Assembly (NCBI RefSeq): GCF_003590095.1
Contig: NC_039489.1
Span: 2,232,001 to 2,296,000, forward strand
Origin: Trichoplusia ni
Lineage: Eukaryota > Arthropoda > Insecta > Lepidoptera > Noctuidae
Direction of reading: 5' to 3'
Length of the DNA stretch: 64,000 bases
In this document: piece by piece, positions 11,162 to 21,630 of the stretch
Position numbering within the stretch: the stretch's first letter is position 1
How the letters are laid out: every line of letters begins with the position of its first letter
Position numbers and translations under genes: made by a program
The notes under the pieces: generated by a model
Databases searched by the model: none
Seen by the model: the letters and a program-made list of their open reading frames with translations, nothing else
What the model was told of the DNA's origin: nothing

Positions 11162-12200
11162 AATAAATTTATTTATTCGGACAACAGAGATCCATACTAA
11201 ACAGGTACATGAGTAAATATAAAATAAAAATAAAAAACAAATTAAAGTTAAAATTAATACAGTATGGTGAACAGGGACTTAGTCCGCTGTACAAACTTAT
11301 ACATTAGTGGACAATCGAACTTATTAGCTATAGTGTTCAGGATGCTGTGACTGCTCCCACGCAACCGACCGACAAGCGACGCAGTCTTTTTACGCCAGAG
11401 GGCATCAAACCCGTCGGTACGTGCATCAGCGAACATGCCCGATGCACTGCAGAAGCGCGGAAGCCGTAACAGTGCCCTGAACGCATTGTTATATTGGACT
11501 CGCAGAGCACTATAAGCCCTTTGGGTATAGTTAGCCCACAGACCCCCAGCGTATAGTGAGGTACAATATGCCTTAAATAAGGTAATTTTGACCCCATCTG
11601 TACACCGGGAAAATCTGCGAGCCAACATGTTCGCCCTAACTGACAGTGCTCTGCGTTCCCTTTCCATGTCCATGTCGTCCTTCAGGTCGTCAGTTAACCA
11701 ATGTCCAAGATATTTAAAGTTGAAGACTCTTTTCAGCGATACACCATTAAGAACAATCGGCTGTATTGGTGGACTCTTTGGACCCGATTTGAACGCCATG
11801 CATACGGACTTCTTTACATTGTATATCAAACCGTGAGAGGCAACAAACAACTCACACACTGCAATAAGCTTCCGAAGAGCACCGATTGAGGGAGCCAGCA
11901 GCACCATGTCATCTGCATAGCTGAAGTTGTTACAGCAAACACCATCAACATAGCATCCGACACGCATGCCGCTAAGCTCCTCAATCAAGGCATTTACGTA
12001 CAGGTTGAAGAGTAAGGGAGAACTCAACCCCCCTTGTCTCACCCCACACTCCAACCTGCTCGCATTCGAAAGCTCGCCCGCCCACCTCACACGGTTCTCC
12101 TGGTTGATATACCAATACCTCAGGAGAGATACCAACTCTGTCGGCACACTTGTGTTAGCCAATTTCTCCCACAGGACATCATAGGCCACGAGATCCACAA
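11162..12200 (-). mobile_element. 5'-truncated LINE inserted in the hAT transposase
   Basis: Minus-strand non-LTR element whose 3' end (AATAAATAAATTTATT-type tail) lies at 11162 and whose 5' end is truncated within the RT domain at 12200. ATTATTAT is found on both sides (11154-11161 and 12201-12208) as the target-site duplication. Removing the insert and one duplication puts the hAT reading frame back together, which confirms the boundaries. Confidence 0.88.
11254..12198 (-). pseudogene. LINE reverse transcriptase, C-terminal two thirds
   Basis: An open reading of 314 codons that starts in the middle of the RT domain. It shows LECGVRQGGLSSPLLFNLYVN, the catalytic FSYADDMVLLAP, then the thumb region NFKYLGHWL and a C-terminal part with NNAFRALLRLP and CSASGMFADARTDGF. 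There is no stop until the natural end at 11254, so the copy is 5'-truncated but otherwise undamaged and therefore young. The C-terminal pattern is that of CR1/Daphne-type LINEs; the clade is my inference. A second, diverged fragment of the same lineage is at 54570-54930. Confidence 0.85.
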
Positions 12201-13364
12201 ATTATTATGCAACAGTAGATCGTCATATTGTGCATCAACTTCTTCAAGAAATGATTTCAATTGACGATGTTGCAGTGATGATGTCGCTCGGAGAAAATTC
12301 ACTATTTTCATCACTACTTGCATAATTCGCTGCAAGTTACGATTGAGTTTGCAAGGCACAGTTTGGTGAATAATACAGTGGTAGGAAATCAAATTTTCAT
12401 TACACCTTGCATTGCTACTCAACAAGCGAACTAGTCCTTTGTTACTCCCAACCATTGCTGGCACACCGTCAGTAGTTACCGATAAAAGCTTTTTCAAGTC
12501 TAACTCATCTTTATCAAAAACATCCATTATTGCTTTGTTTGTCTTCTCCTCGAGTTTTTCCTAATAGTGGCAAAAGAGCCAATTTCTCCTCAACAAAAGT
12601 TTCTTTTGTTTGGTCCAGGTAGCGTACAAAAATAATTAACTGTGCCGTATCAGTGATATCACATGATTCATCCATAGCCAAGGCGTAATAGTTTGCATTA
12701 TTTAAACGCCGCTTCACATCACAATGATTTTCTTCTGCTAAAACGTGTGTATTTCTGGTGCTAGTAGAAGCAGATAACGGAATCCGTCGTATCGTCTCAA
12801 CAACATCGTTTTTGTTCTCAAATAAAGCATTACCAACCTCGAGAAAGCATTCTTTAACTACGTCAGCATCAGTGAATGGTTTCATGTGCTCAGCAAGAAT
12901 CCAAGAAATGCGTAAAGAAGCCTCACCACATTTTTCCTGTTCAGTCATTGAGTGACTTATGATTTTGGTCGAAGTTGAGTAACTTGAAAGTAAACTTGCA
13001 ATTTTAAACTTTCGCAGATCACTACCAACTGGAAAGTTTTGGGCAAATGATTTGTGTTTGGTATCATAATGGCGTTTTATATTCGAGCTTTTAATTAACG
13101 CCTCTGTTTGGTTACAAATCAAGCACATTGGTACTGCTCCAGCACGATTTGGCAGTGTAAAACAATATAAATCGGTCCATTCTGGCAAAAACTGTCTATT
13201 TTCATCTTCAACTTTTCTTTTTTTCGGTTCCATCTTAATAAAACTCAACAATGTAAACAGGTAGGTACTTAAACTCGTAAATTAAACAAGCAAACGTAAT
13301 ATTTCAAGCACGTGGGTCGTCAAGACATTCACTCAAAATTAAAACAAAACAAACTGACACGCCG

Positions 13365-13480
13365 GAAGGCGCGGCGCGGCGGGGCGGCCGGCAGCGCTAT
13401 CACCCCCGCCCGCTCCGCCCGCTCGCGCGCTCCGACCGCGCGACGCGACGTCCCGCGCGCTTCCCCGCCCCGATGATAAA
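13365..13480 (-). promoter_or_regulatory. GC-rich upstream patch of the hAT gene
   Basis: About 115 bases of CpG-dense sequence (repeated GCGCG, GGCGG and CGCCC words) in an otherwise AT-rich region, 130-250 bases upstream of the transposase ATG at 13233. The position suggests the promoter/5' leader of the hAT. No TATA box or defined site was recognised. Confidence 0.4.
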
Positions 13481-13649
13481 CCGTTAACAATCCGCGAACT
13501 TGCATGTTTGTCGAAATTTGGCGAATTGACGTTAACAAAGATAGTGCGGGAGATATATTTTTATTAAATTTCGTGCTCTGTAGTGCAAGTTGCTGTGTTC
13601 TTGCGGTCCGCACAAAATGGGTTGGCGGTCCGCCATTTGGTGACCCCTG

Positions 13650-13889
13650 TTCTATGCTTTAATGTCACTTCTTTTACTTATTACACTGAGTTTTTACTTT
13701 AGAATCACGCTCGGCTACAATGTTGAAATAGTTGATTAAATAATAATGCAGTTTTTATAAATTTACTTTACTTTTATTTTTGTATCACACACGCGTATTG
13801 GGCCGGAACAGAACATATACAACTGAATGCACAACAAAAGAAAAATATTCGTACCAACTTAAAACTAATAAATGGCGCTACTTGTTTCA
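13650..13889. other. Flank of the hAT insertion, possible copia leader
   Basis: No gene seen. This should be the sequence that lay upstream of the copia gag before the hAT inserted (on the minus strand). It is AT-rich with AATAAA-like words but has no clear LTR boundary or primer-binding site. Confidence 0.3.
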
Positions 13890-15440
13890 TGCCAGTGAAC
13901 AATAGTGAACATAGATTATAAATTTATCAAATTACAACTAGAAGTCTATCCATTCGCTAAAATATTAGACTTAGACAAGAAAAACTGGTGGAAACACGCG
14001 GAAACGAAAATGATGTTCTTGACGACTTCCAACGTAGATCCAATGCAAATGGAACTGAACAAGATGCAAAATATGGTCCTGAAACAAGTGGAGAAAATAA
14101 AAGGAGTACAAAAAGAACAAAAAAAGATAAATTACTGGAATTCTTTTGGCGGTTTCCAACATCACAGTTTAAGTTTTAAGTTTCTTCAACGTTTAATCAA
14201 GCCAAAAAAATAAAAGAAAAACTTAAAACGACGATAAGAAAAGTTACAGCAAAACATAAGACACAATATAAAAAAATAAAAATAGTTAAAAAATTGGTAG
14301 AAAATAAAGCTTTCACCAAAGTAATGGCCAGATTGCCAGACCATATTCAAACTGTTATGAAAATGCAAATGCAGTACATAAACAAAGCCAATAGGGAGGA
14401 AGTTCGATTTGGAACAAAATATTATAGCTGCATCAATTTTAAAACATGTTATATTTTTTTAAGAAAATTGATGGTACTCCCTTCCAAAAGAATACTACAG
14501 CGTTTATGAAGCAGTGTTAATATTAAACCATTATTAAATGATGTAACGGTTTCCTCACGCGAACTCGCGTTTTGACTCGCGACCCCGCCGCGTCTGCTCA
14601 TGATTAAGGACTCCGGTTGGGTCCGAAACTAGTCGTGCACCCCCGATGAAATAAGCATTTAATAATGAATCAATCTCACGATAGTTATTATAAAATATTA
14701 AACCAGGCCTAAATGAAAAAAATATGAGGCATTTGGAAAAAGTAATAGCAAAACTTCCTCTGGAACAAAGACTATTTGCACTCTTGTTTGATGAGATTGC
14801 CTTGGTTTTAACTTTAGTCAAAATAAAATAATAGGGTTCGAAGATTTAGGATTTAATAAGATTAAAAATATTTCGGATCACGCCTTAGTTTTAATTGCTA
14901 AAAGGCATGAAAAGCAGCCAATTTTATATCATTTTTGTAGAGGCAGCATTTAAGCGGTTGATTTTAAAAAAATATTATTAGATAGATACTATCAATAAAT
15001 TTTAAAAAAGTTGGCATCATAGTGGTTGCAACCATATGTGTCCAGGCGACACTTAATGTAAGCACTGTCAAACAACTGCAACGTGACACCAGGGTGAATT
15101 ATATCAAAGAATACCAGGAGTATAATTCCAGTGCTTTTGAAGCCTCTGGTTCAAAAATATTTCCATTGTTTAATGGGGTGTAAATGGACACCCCATTGCT
15201 GAAGGGAAGTACGAAGAAACTTTTAACAAAAAATATAAACAAAATAATATAGTAAAAATTGCAAAATGGGACCATTTAAGATTACTTTTAACTGAAGATA
15301 AAGGGGATGATGAAATAAGAATAGTCAATAAACTAACTGAATGTCATGTTGATTGCAATAAGATTCCAAAGATGAAAGTTAAGTATGCAGCACAAGTATT
15401 TAGCCATGCAGTCAAGAAATTCTTCGCAAGTGGGTATATT
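13890..15440 (+). pseudogene. P-element-like transposase, heavily degraded
   Basis: Successive homologous blocks appear in order across several frames. ARLPDHIQTVMKMQMQY and FLRKLMVLPSKRILQRL (14294-14509) match the region after the coiled coil of P/THAP9-type transposases. VNIKPGLNEKNMRHLEK and LFALLFDEIAL (about 14694-14815) hold the first acidic motif. A GFEDLGFNKIKN-like block (about 14834) is followed by ALVLIAKRHEKQPILYHF. KWDHLRLLLTEDKGDD and KMKVKYAAQVFSHAVKKFF (about 15260-15430) follow. A basic, low-complexity part precedes these (13988-14180). I see no N-terminal THAP finger. Many frameshifts and stops make this an old copy. A short insert lies at 14531-14693. A near-identical 330-base stretch recurs at 19585-19920. 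Confidence 0.8.
14531..14693 (+). mobile_element. Short insert with 12-bp target duplication
   Basis: A 163-base insert in the P-like transposase. The 12-mer AATATTAAACCA flanks it exactly (14519-14530 and 14694-14705), and the P-like coding match continues across the right copy. Landmarks are TTATTAAATGATGTAACGG at the left, a GC-rich core with GACTCCGGTTGGGTCCGAAA, and ATAGTTATTATAA at the right. A relative at 61454-61573 keeps both end words but has the core in the opposite orientation. A 12-bp duplication suggests retroposition. Confidence 0.75.
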
Positions 15441-15477
15441 TAGCGTTACTCTGCTTAGTAGAAAAAATATTATTATA

Positions 15478-17102
15478 CACTTGAGAGCAATAAAATCGCA
15501 CACCCCCTGTAAATTCGTTTATTACTGTTTTTTTTCTTAAATCTAAAGATATTGATTGCAAATCATTAGGCAAAATTAAACAATACAAACTTAGCTTTAA
15601 AAAAACACAAAATTAAAATCATTGACCTTCACGAAACTTACAGAAACCAGCCGTACGCCAAATTAGCCAAATTCACCCGTTAGCATTGTCACTACTAGCA
15701 CCCCTTACCCGCAGTATAAAAGGGTTGGTGTTTTTGGATTTTTAATCAGTTGCATACCGTAGGTCAACGTGATAACATCTTTACTGAAAGCGTACTGAAA
15801 AATATGGATACCACGCCTGCAGAAGCCGCTCAAGTTATTGCCTTGCTCGAAGCAGGCCATAATCAAAGTGAAGTTGGTCGACGACTTAATTTGAGCCGCT
15901 ACTCTGTTCGTCGTGTGTACCAGAGGTTTCAAGAGACCGGTGGCTACGTTCGGCGACCAGGATCTGGCCGGCGACGCAGAACTTCAGAGCGTGATGACCG
16001 CTTTCTTGTGTCGAGGTCTTTAAGAAATCGGCAACTGAATGCGGTTCAACTGGGACAAGAGCTTCGAGAAATCCGCAATGTCAGTATAAGTCGGTGGACA
16101 GTCAGAAGAAGACTTGGTGAAGCAGGACTGACTTCACATCGCCCAGCAAATGGTCCCAAATTGACCACAGCTCACCGACAAGCCCGACTGCGATTTGCAA
16201 GGGAACATTTAAATTGCACGTATGACCAATGGCGGTCTGTTATGTTCTCTGATGAGTGCAGAATGACTTTATATGGTCATGATGGACGCTCAAGGGTCTA
16301 CCGAAGGTCATCAGAGAGATTTTCACAATGCTGCATAAGTGAACGCGTGGCTTTTGGCGGTGGATCGTGTATGTTTTGGGGTGGCATAATGTTGGACACT
16401 AAAACTGACATTGTAATCATTACTGGGGCGAATACCAGCCCGAGATCGAAGGGTCTGACGGCTGCACGATACGTCGAAGAAGTGCTTGAAAAACATGTGA
16501 GGCCGCTTGCGTGGCTTATGGGAGAAAATTTTCTCCTAATGCACGACAACGCCAGACCGCATGTCGCCAGAACAGTTTGCGACTACATGGAAGATGTTGG
16601 AATCACCACTATGGAGTGGCCAGCTCGTAGTCCTGATCTCAATCCGATTGAGCATGTATGGGATGAGCTAAAAAGAAGAGTTCGAGAAAGAAGCCCTGCT
16701 CCTACGAGCCTCCGAGATCTTCAACATACCATTGAAGAGGAGTGGAACGCTATACCACAAGATTTCATTATAAAATTAATAAGGTCTATGAAAAATCGAT
16801 TAAGAGCTGTAATTAAGGCTAGGGGAGGGAATACACCTTATTAATAAACAATTTGATTAAGAATTTTGGGTTTGATTTTCATTATTCTTCAAGCAAAATT
16901 GGGTAATTTTACCCGTTTCTGGGGTTTTGTGCCCTAAAACCTCTTATGGGTATTTTTTTACACTGTATTTGATATCATTAGAAAGGTAATTAGGTAGGCT
17001 TTCAAACAATATGTGTTTTTTTTTTATATTTTGTTCAGATTCACGAAAACAACTGCCTTATTTAGTAATATTCAAGGTGTGCGATTTTATTGCTCTCAAG
17101 TG
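15478..17102 (+). mobile_element. Apparently intact Tc1 transposon, 1625 bp
   Basis: Perfect 27-base terminal inverted repeats: the left end starts CACTTGAGAGCAATAAAATC, and the right end (17076-17102) is its reverse complement. A TA is present on both sides (15476-15477 and 17103-17104). It contains one complete transposase gene. Size, TIRs, TA target and coding content are those of a standard autonomous Tc1 element. The sharp ends suggest it is one of the youngest insertions here. Confidence 0.95.
15804..16844 (+). CDS. Tc1 transposase (DD34E), complete
   Basis: Cuts and joins the element at 15478-17102. It is 346 residues from the ATG at 15804 and has no stop or frameshift. Residues about 1-110 form the paired, double helix-turn-helix DNA-binding region (AAQVIALLEAGHNQSEVGRR, with an arginine-rich linker RRPGSGRRRR). 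The catalytic domain shows FSDECRM (first D), LMHDNARPHVA (second D) and SPDLNPIEHVW (E). I count 34 residues between the second D and the E, the Tc1 signature. A frame-compatible TTG lies upstream at 15750, but the ATG at 15804 gives the usual family length. Transcription probably relies on the element's own leader. Confidence 0.95.
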   Translation: MDTTPAEAAQVIALLEAGHNQSEVGRRLNLSRYSVRRVYQRFQETGGYVRRPGSGRRRRTSERDDRFLVSRSLRNRQLNAVQLGQELREIRNVSISRWTVRRRLGEAGLTSHRPANGPKLTTAHRQARLRFAREHLNCTYDQWRSVMFSDECRMTLYGHDGRSRVYRRSSERFSQCCISERVAFGGGSCMFWGGIMLDTKTDIVIITGANTSPRSKGLTAARYVEEVLEKHVRPLAWLMGENFLLMHDNARPHVARTVCDYMEDVGITTMEWPARSPDLNPIEHVWDELKRRVRERSPAPTSLRDLQHTIEEEWNAIPQDFIIKLIRSMKNRLRAVIKARGGNTPY

Positions 17103-17104
17103 TA

Positions 17105-17340
17105 AGTATTTTTTATCCATATAAATAACACATATATACTTTTTTATGGATGGTAGGATGACAGGAAGGGATTATTTCCCAGGCTTCATAATTTAGCTAT
17201 GACCTATTTGCCTATAGCCTACGGAACCATTAGATACGTATCAGCTTAATACATTGACGTACGGAACTGCGTCCGCTCAGTATTTATGCGTTGTATTAGA
17301 CAGTTAGCGTTAGAATGCTAGGATAAAGGATAAAGTTATT
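17105..17340. other. Flank of the Tc1 insertion, nothing recognised
   Basis: AT-rich sequence without a coding match that I can defend. Confidence 0.3.
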
Positions 17341-19128
17341 GCTAGAGTTATCTCCGAAGATACTTTCGTAGATGATCTTATTACTGGTTATGATGATCAT
17401 CATCAATTAATTAGAATTTGTCAGAAGTCTTCAGAGGTCTTGCAGTCTGGTTGTTTTCCCCTGCGCAAGTGGACTTTCAATTCAGACACTTATCAATGCG
17501 AATCCGTTAAACATTTTATAGGTGAACATTCTCAAACGTAAACACTCGGATTAGGTTGGCACAACACTAGTGATGAACTTTATTTCGTAACGAATATCGA
17601 TAGTAATTAGTAAAAGGTAAACAAACGTGTTTATTGACTACAGAGTACGGAGTTTAACTGATTTCGCGAAGTACAGTTCATTTTCGAAACTTCAACGAAT
17701 AGTTGCATATATCCTTAGATTTATAGATAACGTACGCATAAAGATGGATAAGGACACCCGTCGAACCGGGTCCTTATCAGTGAGCGAATACAATGCCGCT
17801 CAAAAAATTGTTATTAGTTCAGAGTAAATCATTTCCAGATGTTTATAATAAATTAGTTAATAATATTCCTTTAAAGCGAAGTTGTAAACAGTATAGTCAA
17901 GTTTTAAGTTTGAATGTTTTTATTGATACGGATAAAATAATTAGAGTCAGTGGAAGATCGAGTTATCGTCTTATTTTAACTACACTAAGAAACATCCTGT
18001 TTTATTGTGCAGCAAACATCCTTTCAGTGTTCTTTTATTTCGATATGAATATTAACGATTATTACATGCGGGTCCTCAACTTCTTTTAGCTTCTTTGCGT
18101 GAATGTTGGTGGCCATGCATGGGTGCGTCAAATGTACACGTATGAAAGGTAGGACACTGACACCTATCATGGGTAACCGGTAACCTATCATGGGTGGCTT
18201 CCCATTTATTCGAACAAGCGTAGATTATGCAGGGCCAGTTTATATTTTAAATCAGGCAGAGGAGCTCAGCTAACCAAAGCCTACATTTGTGTATTTGTTT
18301 GTTTCACGACGCGGGCTATGCATTTGGAACTTGTTACTAGTCTTTCTTCGAGTGATTATATTTTAGCTTTAAAGCGCTTTATTAGTAGACGTGGTAAACC
18401 GAACGTTATCTTTTCTGATAACGGTAAAAATTTTGTTGGGGCTGAAAAAAGTTTATTTTGTTTCTTAAGAGAGAAGCGGAGAATATAACAAATTACGCGA
18501 CGGGTAATAACATTGAATTTCGATTTATTCCTCCGCATTTTCCACACTTCAGGGGGGGGGTTTGTGGGAGAGTGTGGTACGCTCGTGAAAGTATCATCTA
18601 TGACGTATAGTAGGTAACGCGAGACTGACTTTCGAGGAGTTTAGCACAGCTTTGGCACAAATCGAGGCAGTCCTCAACTCCCGTCCAATTTCACCTCTAT
18701 CCTCTGATCCTTCTGACCTCACTCCTCTCACCCCTGCCCATTTCCTCATTGGCCGACCGTTGACCTCACCAGCATCTTCGGAGTTCTTCACCGAGCGGCC
18801 AACTTTGAGGCTGTCCCGCTACGAGAGAATAGCACAGCTTCGCCAGCAATTTTGGAGACGCTGGTCCACAGAATACGTCTCTGAACTACAAAAACGTACC
18901 AAATGGAAGACTCAACAAGACAGCATTGATATAGGCAGCCTAGTACTTATCAAAGATGACAAGCTGCCACCCCTGAATTGACAACTGGGGCGAGTGGTAC
19001 GTGTTTATCCTGGACGAGACGGAGTCACTCGAGTCGCCGACATCCGTACTGTCTCGGGAATCATTCGTCGAGCTGTGGCAAAGATATGTCCGCTGCCACT
19101 GCGACCGATGGGCGAAGATTTGTAACAT
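17341..19128 (+). pseudogene. BEL/Pao pol (RT end to integrase), degraded
   Basis: Plus-strand polyprotein remains in correct order. The RT end has DTFVDDLITGYDDHH and CFPLRKWTFN (about 17358-17480). RNase H-region and linker blocks follow (LGLGWHNTSDELYF; FSKLQRIVAYILRFIDN; LNVFIDTDKIIRVSGR). The integrase core comes next (VDYAGPV; KAYICVFVCF; MHLELVTSLSS; IFSDNGKNFVGA; about 18210-18450). After two in-frame stops near 18580-18600 comes FEEFSTALAQIEAVLNSRP, then the C-terminal domain with SLVLIKDDKLPP and RVVRVYPGRDGVTRV (to about 19120). Multiple stops and frameshifts show it is inactive. It is on the opposite strand to the BEL piece at 3.8-9.8 kb and belongs to another copy. Confidence 0.88.
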
Positions 19129-19584
19129 CACTTGCGATGCCAGGTTGGAAGCCGCAGGTTCCAAGGCCGGGGCCATGTTCGCGCCATCTATTGACGTTCA
19201 GTGAATAAGACAGTGACAACAGTGATAGTGAATAAGAATGTGTCGCCATCTAGCGACAAAGTGTATCCGATTGTCAATGACCGGAAGCGATTTTTCGTTG
19301 TCTGTGGAGCGCGACGCTTTCGTTTTTTCTTCTTCCTTCCTTCTTGCAAGCAGCAACACATATTGTAATGTAGATTTGTTTTAACTAACATATTTGTAAA
19401 GCCCAGTATAGACGTACTTTCTGTTGGAATTTGGACGAGAACCACCGATCCGGTACAAAGTATCCGGTATCCAGTAAACAGTAATTTTTTATAGGTTATA
19501 GGTAGGTAAGTTTTTACCTAACCCTCAGGGCCCGAATCCTTCTGGTGCATGCATTGCCTAGCATTATTATTTATTTTTTTTAAG
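19129..19584 (+). other. Probable 3' end of the BEL/Pao copy, LTR not delimited
   Basis: Follows the end of the integrase reading. It includes repeated words such as GCGCCATCTATTGACG and GTCGCCATCTAGCGAC and AATAAG/TAAAGC tail-like words. It could hold the 3' LTR, but no second copy is present in the window to define boundaries. Confidence 0.35.
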
Positions 19585-19930
19585 TTCCTTCAACGTTTAA
19601 TCAAGCCAAAAAAATAAAAGATAAACTTAAAACGACGATAAGAAAAGTTACAGCAAAACATAAGACACAATATTAAAAAATGAAAATAGTTAAAAAATTG
19701 GTAGAAAATAAAGCTTTCACCAAAATAATGGCCAGATTGCCAGACCATATTCAAACTTTTATGAAAATGCAAATACAGTACATAAACAAAGCCAATAGGG
19801 AGGAAGTTCGATTTGGAACAAAATATTATAGCTGCATCAATTTTTAAACATGTTATATGTTTTTAAGAAAATTGATGGTACTCCCTTCCAAAAGAACACT
19901 ACAGCGTTTATGAGGCAGTGTTAATATTTC
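19585..19930 (+). pseudogene. Second P-element-like transposase fragment
   Basis: About 330 bases nearly identical to 14170-14520, from the CAACGTTTAATCAAGCC word through the KLMVLPSK region, with a handful of substitutions and small indels. It covers only the middle of the transposase. It diverges from the first copy just after GTGTTAATATT, close to where that copy carries the short insert at 14531. This is a second, truncated member of the same family. Confidence 0.8.
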
Positions 19931-20359
19931 ACCATAAATATTATTTGAAAGTATTTTGGTAAATGGTATTTTTTGTAAGCTTTTTAAGTATATATAATTT
20001 GTATCACTTAATAAGAATATTGCAAGAGTAAAGACTGATTAACAAATCCCTGAGCTTATTTTCGCTTTTCTAAAAATTCAGGTTTTTCGAGTTGTAACCC
20101 TATTTTATCGGAGGTACGATATAAGGGCCCCCAAACAATTTTTATATGAGGCCCCGCCGATGCACGCTACGCCACTGCAGTTGTCGGAATTTCAGTCAAG
20201 CCTAGTAGGACAAGCTTAATACTGAGGCCGGAGTTACTTGCACCAATCACATTCCTAATTAGCCAAAATATGATGGTAAGACTTGTGTACGCTCTTTAAT
20301 TCATTCACTCACTTTCAGAGACGAAAAGGAAAATTATTTTTGTATTAGAGACCTTACTG
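19931..20359. other. Spacer with a possible transposon end and a shared 43-mer
   Basis: No gene seen. GCACGCTACGCCACTG ends at about 20178 and, read on the minus strand, looks like a hAT/P-type terminus (CAGTGGCGTAGC). A conserved 43-base block at 20234-20276 recurs inverted at 36216-36258. Confidence 0.4.
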
Positions 20360-20475
20360 ATTTATTAATAATAAACTTAAGCTCAACATCACAGAGCCTT
20401 CCACCATTGTGATGGACAATGCACACTATCACTCTGTTGTGAAAAACAAAGCTCCAACATCATCAAAGAAGGTTT
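20360..20475 (+). pseudogene. IS630/Tc1-superfamily transposase fragment
   Basis: One short open piece containing TIVMDNAHYHSVV (second catalytic aspartate block) and NKAPTSSKK, closed by a stop. The same block, IVMDNASYHSV, occurs in the larger copy at 62550-63645, so both belong to one family related to IS630/Tc1-mariner. Nothing else of the protein is preserved here. Confidence 0.65.
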
Positions 20476-20785
20476 GAAATACCGCCTCCCGGTATAAACA
20501 CATTTTCGCCGCAACTGTTGACATACCGGGAGCCGGTATGGGTAAGTGTGTTCTCTTAATCGCTCTAAAGCACGTCATTGTATCCTTTCTAACACGTTAC
20601 AAATGCATAAAGAAGAAACAGGCTGACTAGGGACGCCAAAATATCGCGCAGCGTTAGTAAAAAAAATTTAAACTAGAGTCAGTTAAAACTCGGCGATCGC
20701 AGAGGTGACTACTGACTACGTAATCGTTGCGTTGGTGATAACTTGTGATTTTTATTAAAGTAATACGCTAATTTACGAAAAAACG

Positions 20786-21505
20786 ATGGAACGGTAAGTA
20801 ATTATTGATTACATATACTAATTATATAATAGTTCTGTTAATGATCACAAAAAATCGGTCTGTAACTATCAGCATGCAATGTCGAACACGCAACGACGAT
20901 TTTATTGTCGTCATATTTCAACCAAAAATGCATGAGAAGGCAAGTTGATGTTAGATCTAAGACGTAAAAACAATTAGTTTTAATATATTTAATAGATAGC
21001 ATTATATTTCTTTCAAAAACATGAAAATATTTGATGAAATATGGGAGTACATAGTCTCATTAAGGTTCTCTCGGTTACGTCAACGGCATACGTTTGACAT
21101 TTGTGGGCAGCCATGTTTTTTGTGTTTTTGGAATGCTTTCTTAGTATGCATATGCCTCAGGAAGATGTATGCATTAAAATTTTAATTTATTTTTTATTTT
21201 TGCATTTTTTTTCATTAGTGGTTTTTCTTTTGGTTTTTGTATTGAACTATTTTTAAAGAAACTAAAAAAATATTTTTTTGCATGGTTTCTTTTTTCGGTG
21301 TTTAGATGAGCTTTCATATTTTCTGCTTTTTTAATATAAGAAGACTACAACGACCTCGGGGACGACGTGGAAGTGGAGCGACTACGCGCGGAGGTCGAGG
21401 TGGTGCAGGGAACAGGGGCCGTGTCCGCACGCGCGGCGGTCGTGGTTGTGGTCTTGGTGCTGGCACTGCTGGTCTTGGTGCTCTTAGGCCCTCAGTTTCT
21501 GACAC
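20786..21505 (+). CDS. Putative spliced Arg/Gly-rich ORF, start of an unknown gene
   Basis: Unrecognised. A tiny exon ATGGAACG (20786-20793) precedes a GTAAGT donor. An acceptor at 21339-21340 leads into 21341-21505, which reads in frame as a basic, glycine-rich chain (GRRGSGATTRGGRGGAGNRG, then more RGG repeats) and ends at a GTAATT donor. The next acceptor (TTTATATTTCAG, about 21594) opens into sequence that soon becomes copia gag. RGG tracts bind nucleic acid in many proteins. This could be the N-terminus of another TE protein interrupted by the copia element, or chance. No downstream homologous exon was found. Confidence 0.35.
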
Positions 21506-21630
21506 GTAATTGCTTCTTATTTTTACTAACAAAATGCTTATAAATATTATTAATAATGAATGAAGTATTTTAAACAATTAATTTATATTTCAGTGTAACT
21601 ACTAACTAGTGGATCGTTGCAGACCTTTAA

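Larger units (their letters stand above)
10308..13233 (-). pseudogene. hAT transposase (ZBED5/FAM200-like), split and frameshifted
   Basis: Reading leftwards from the ATG at 13233: a basic start and a zinc-finger-like part (CLICNQTEALIKSSNIKRHYDTKH), then ALAMDESCDITDTAQL with the first catalytic aspartate. Next is VTTDGVPAMVGSNKG with the second (after a one-base frameshift near 12535-12545), then a CIIHQTVPCK region. The gene is then interrupted by the LINE at 11162-12200. It resumes with VRWLSKGCVLERF and ends with the hATC dimerisation region (SIYVCEAAFSKMNFIKNKFR, catalytic glutamate) and a stop at 10308. Without the LINE the coding length is about 625 codons, normal for this hAT lineage. 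Apart from the frameshift and the LINE the frame is open, so inactivation is fairly recent. Confidence 0.88.
10181..13649. mobile_element. hAT transposon with perfect 13-bp TIRs, split by a LINE
   Basis: Ends are CAGGGGTCACCAA (10181-10193) and TTGGTGACCCCTG (13637-13649), perfect inverted repeats with looser similarity further in (GGTCCG words near both ends). The flanking 8-mers GTTTACAC and TTCTATGC agree at only 4 of 8 positions, so the target duplication is eroded or absent. The element carries a single minus-strand transposase gene and a GC-rich patch upstream of its start. It sits in copia gag sequence and is split by a LINE at 11162-12200. Confidence 0.85.

Noticed and set aside
15804..16844. 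Possible domesticated Tc1 gene
   Set aside because: Perfect TIRs and a TA duplication surround it, so it is an ordinary transposon copy.
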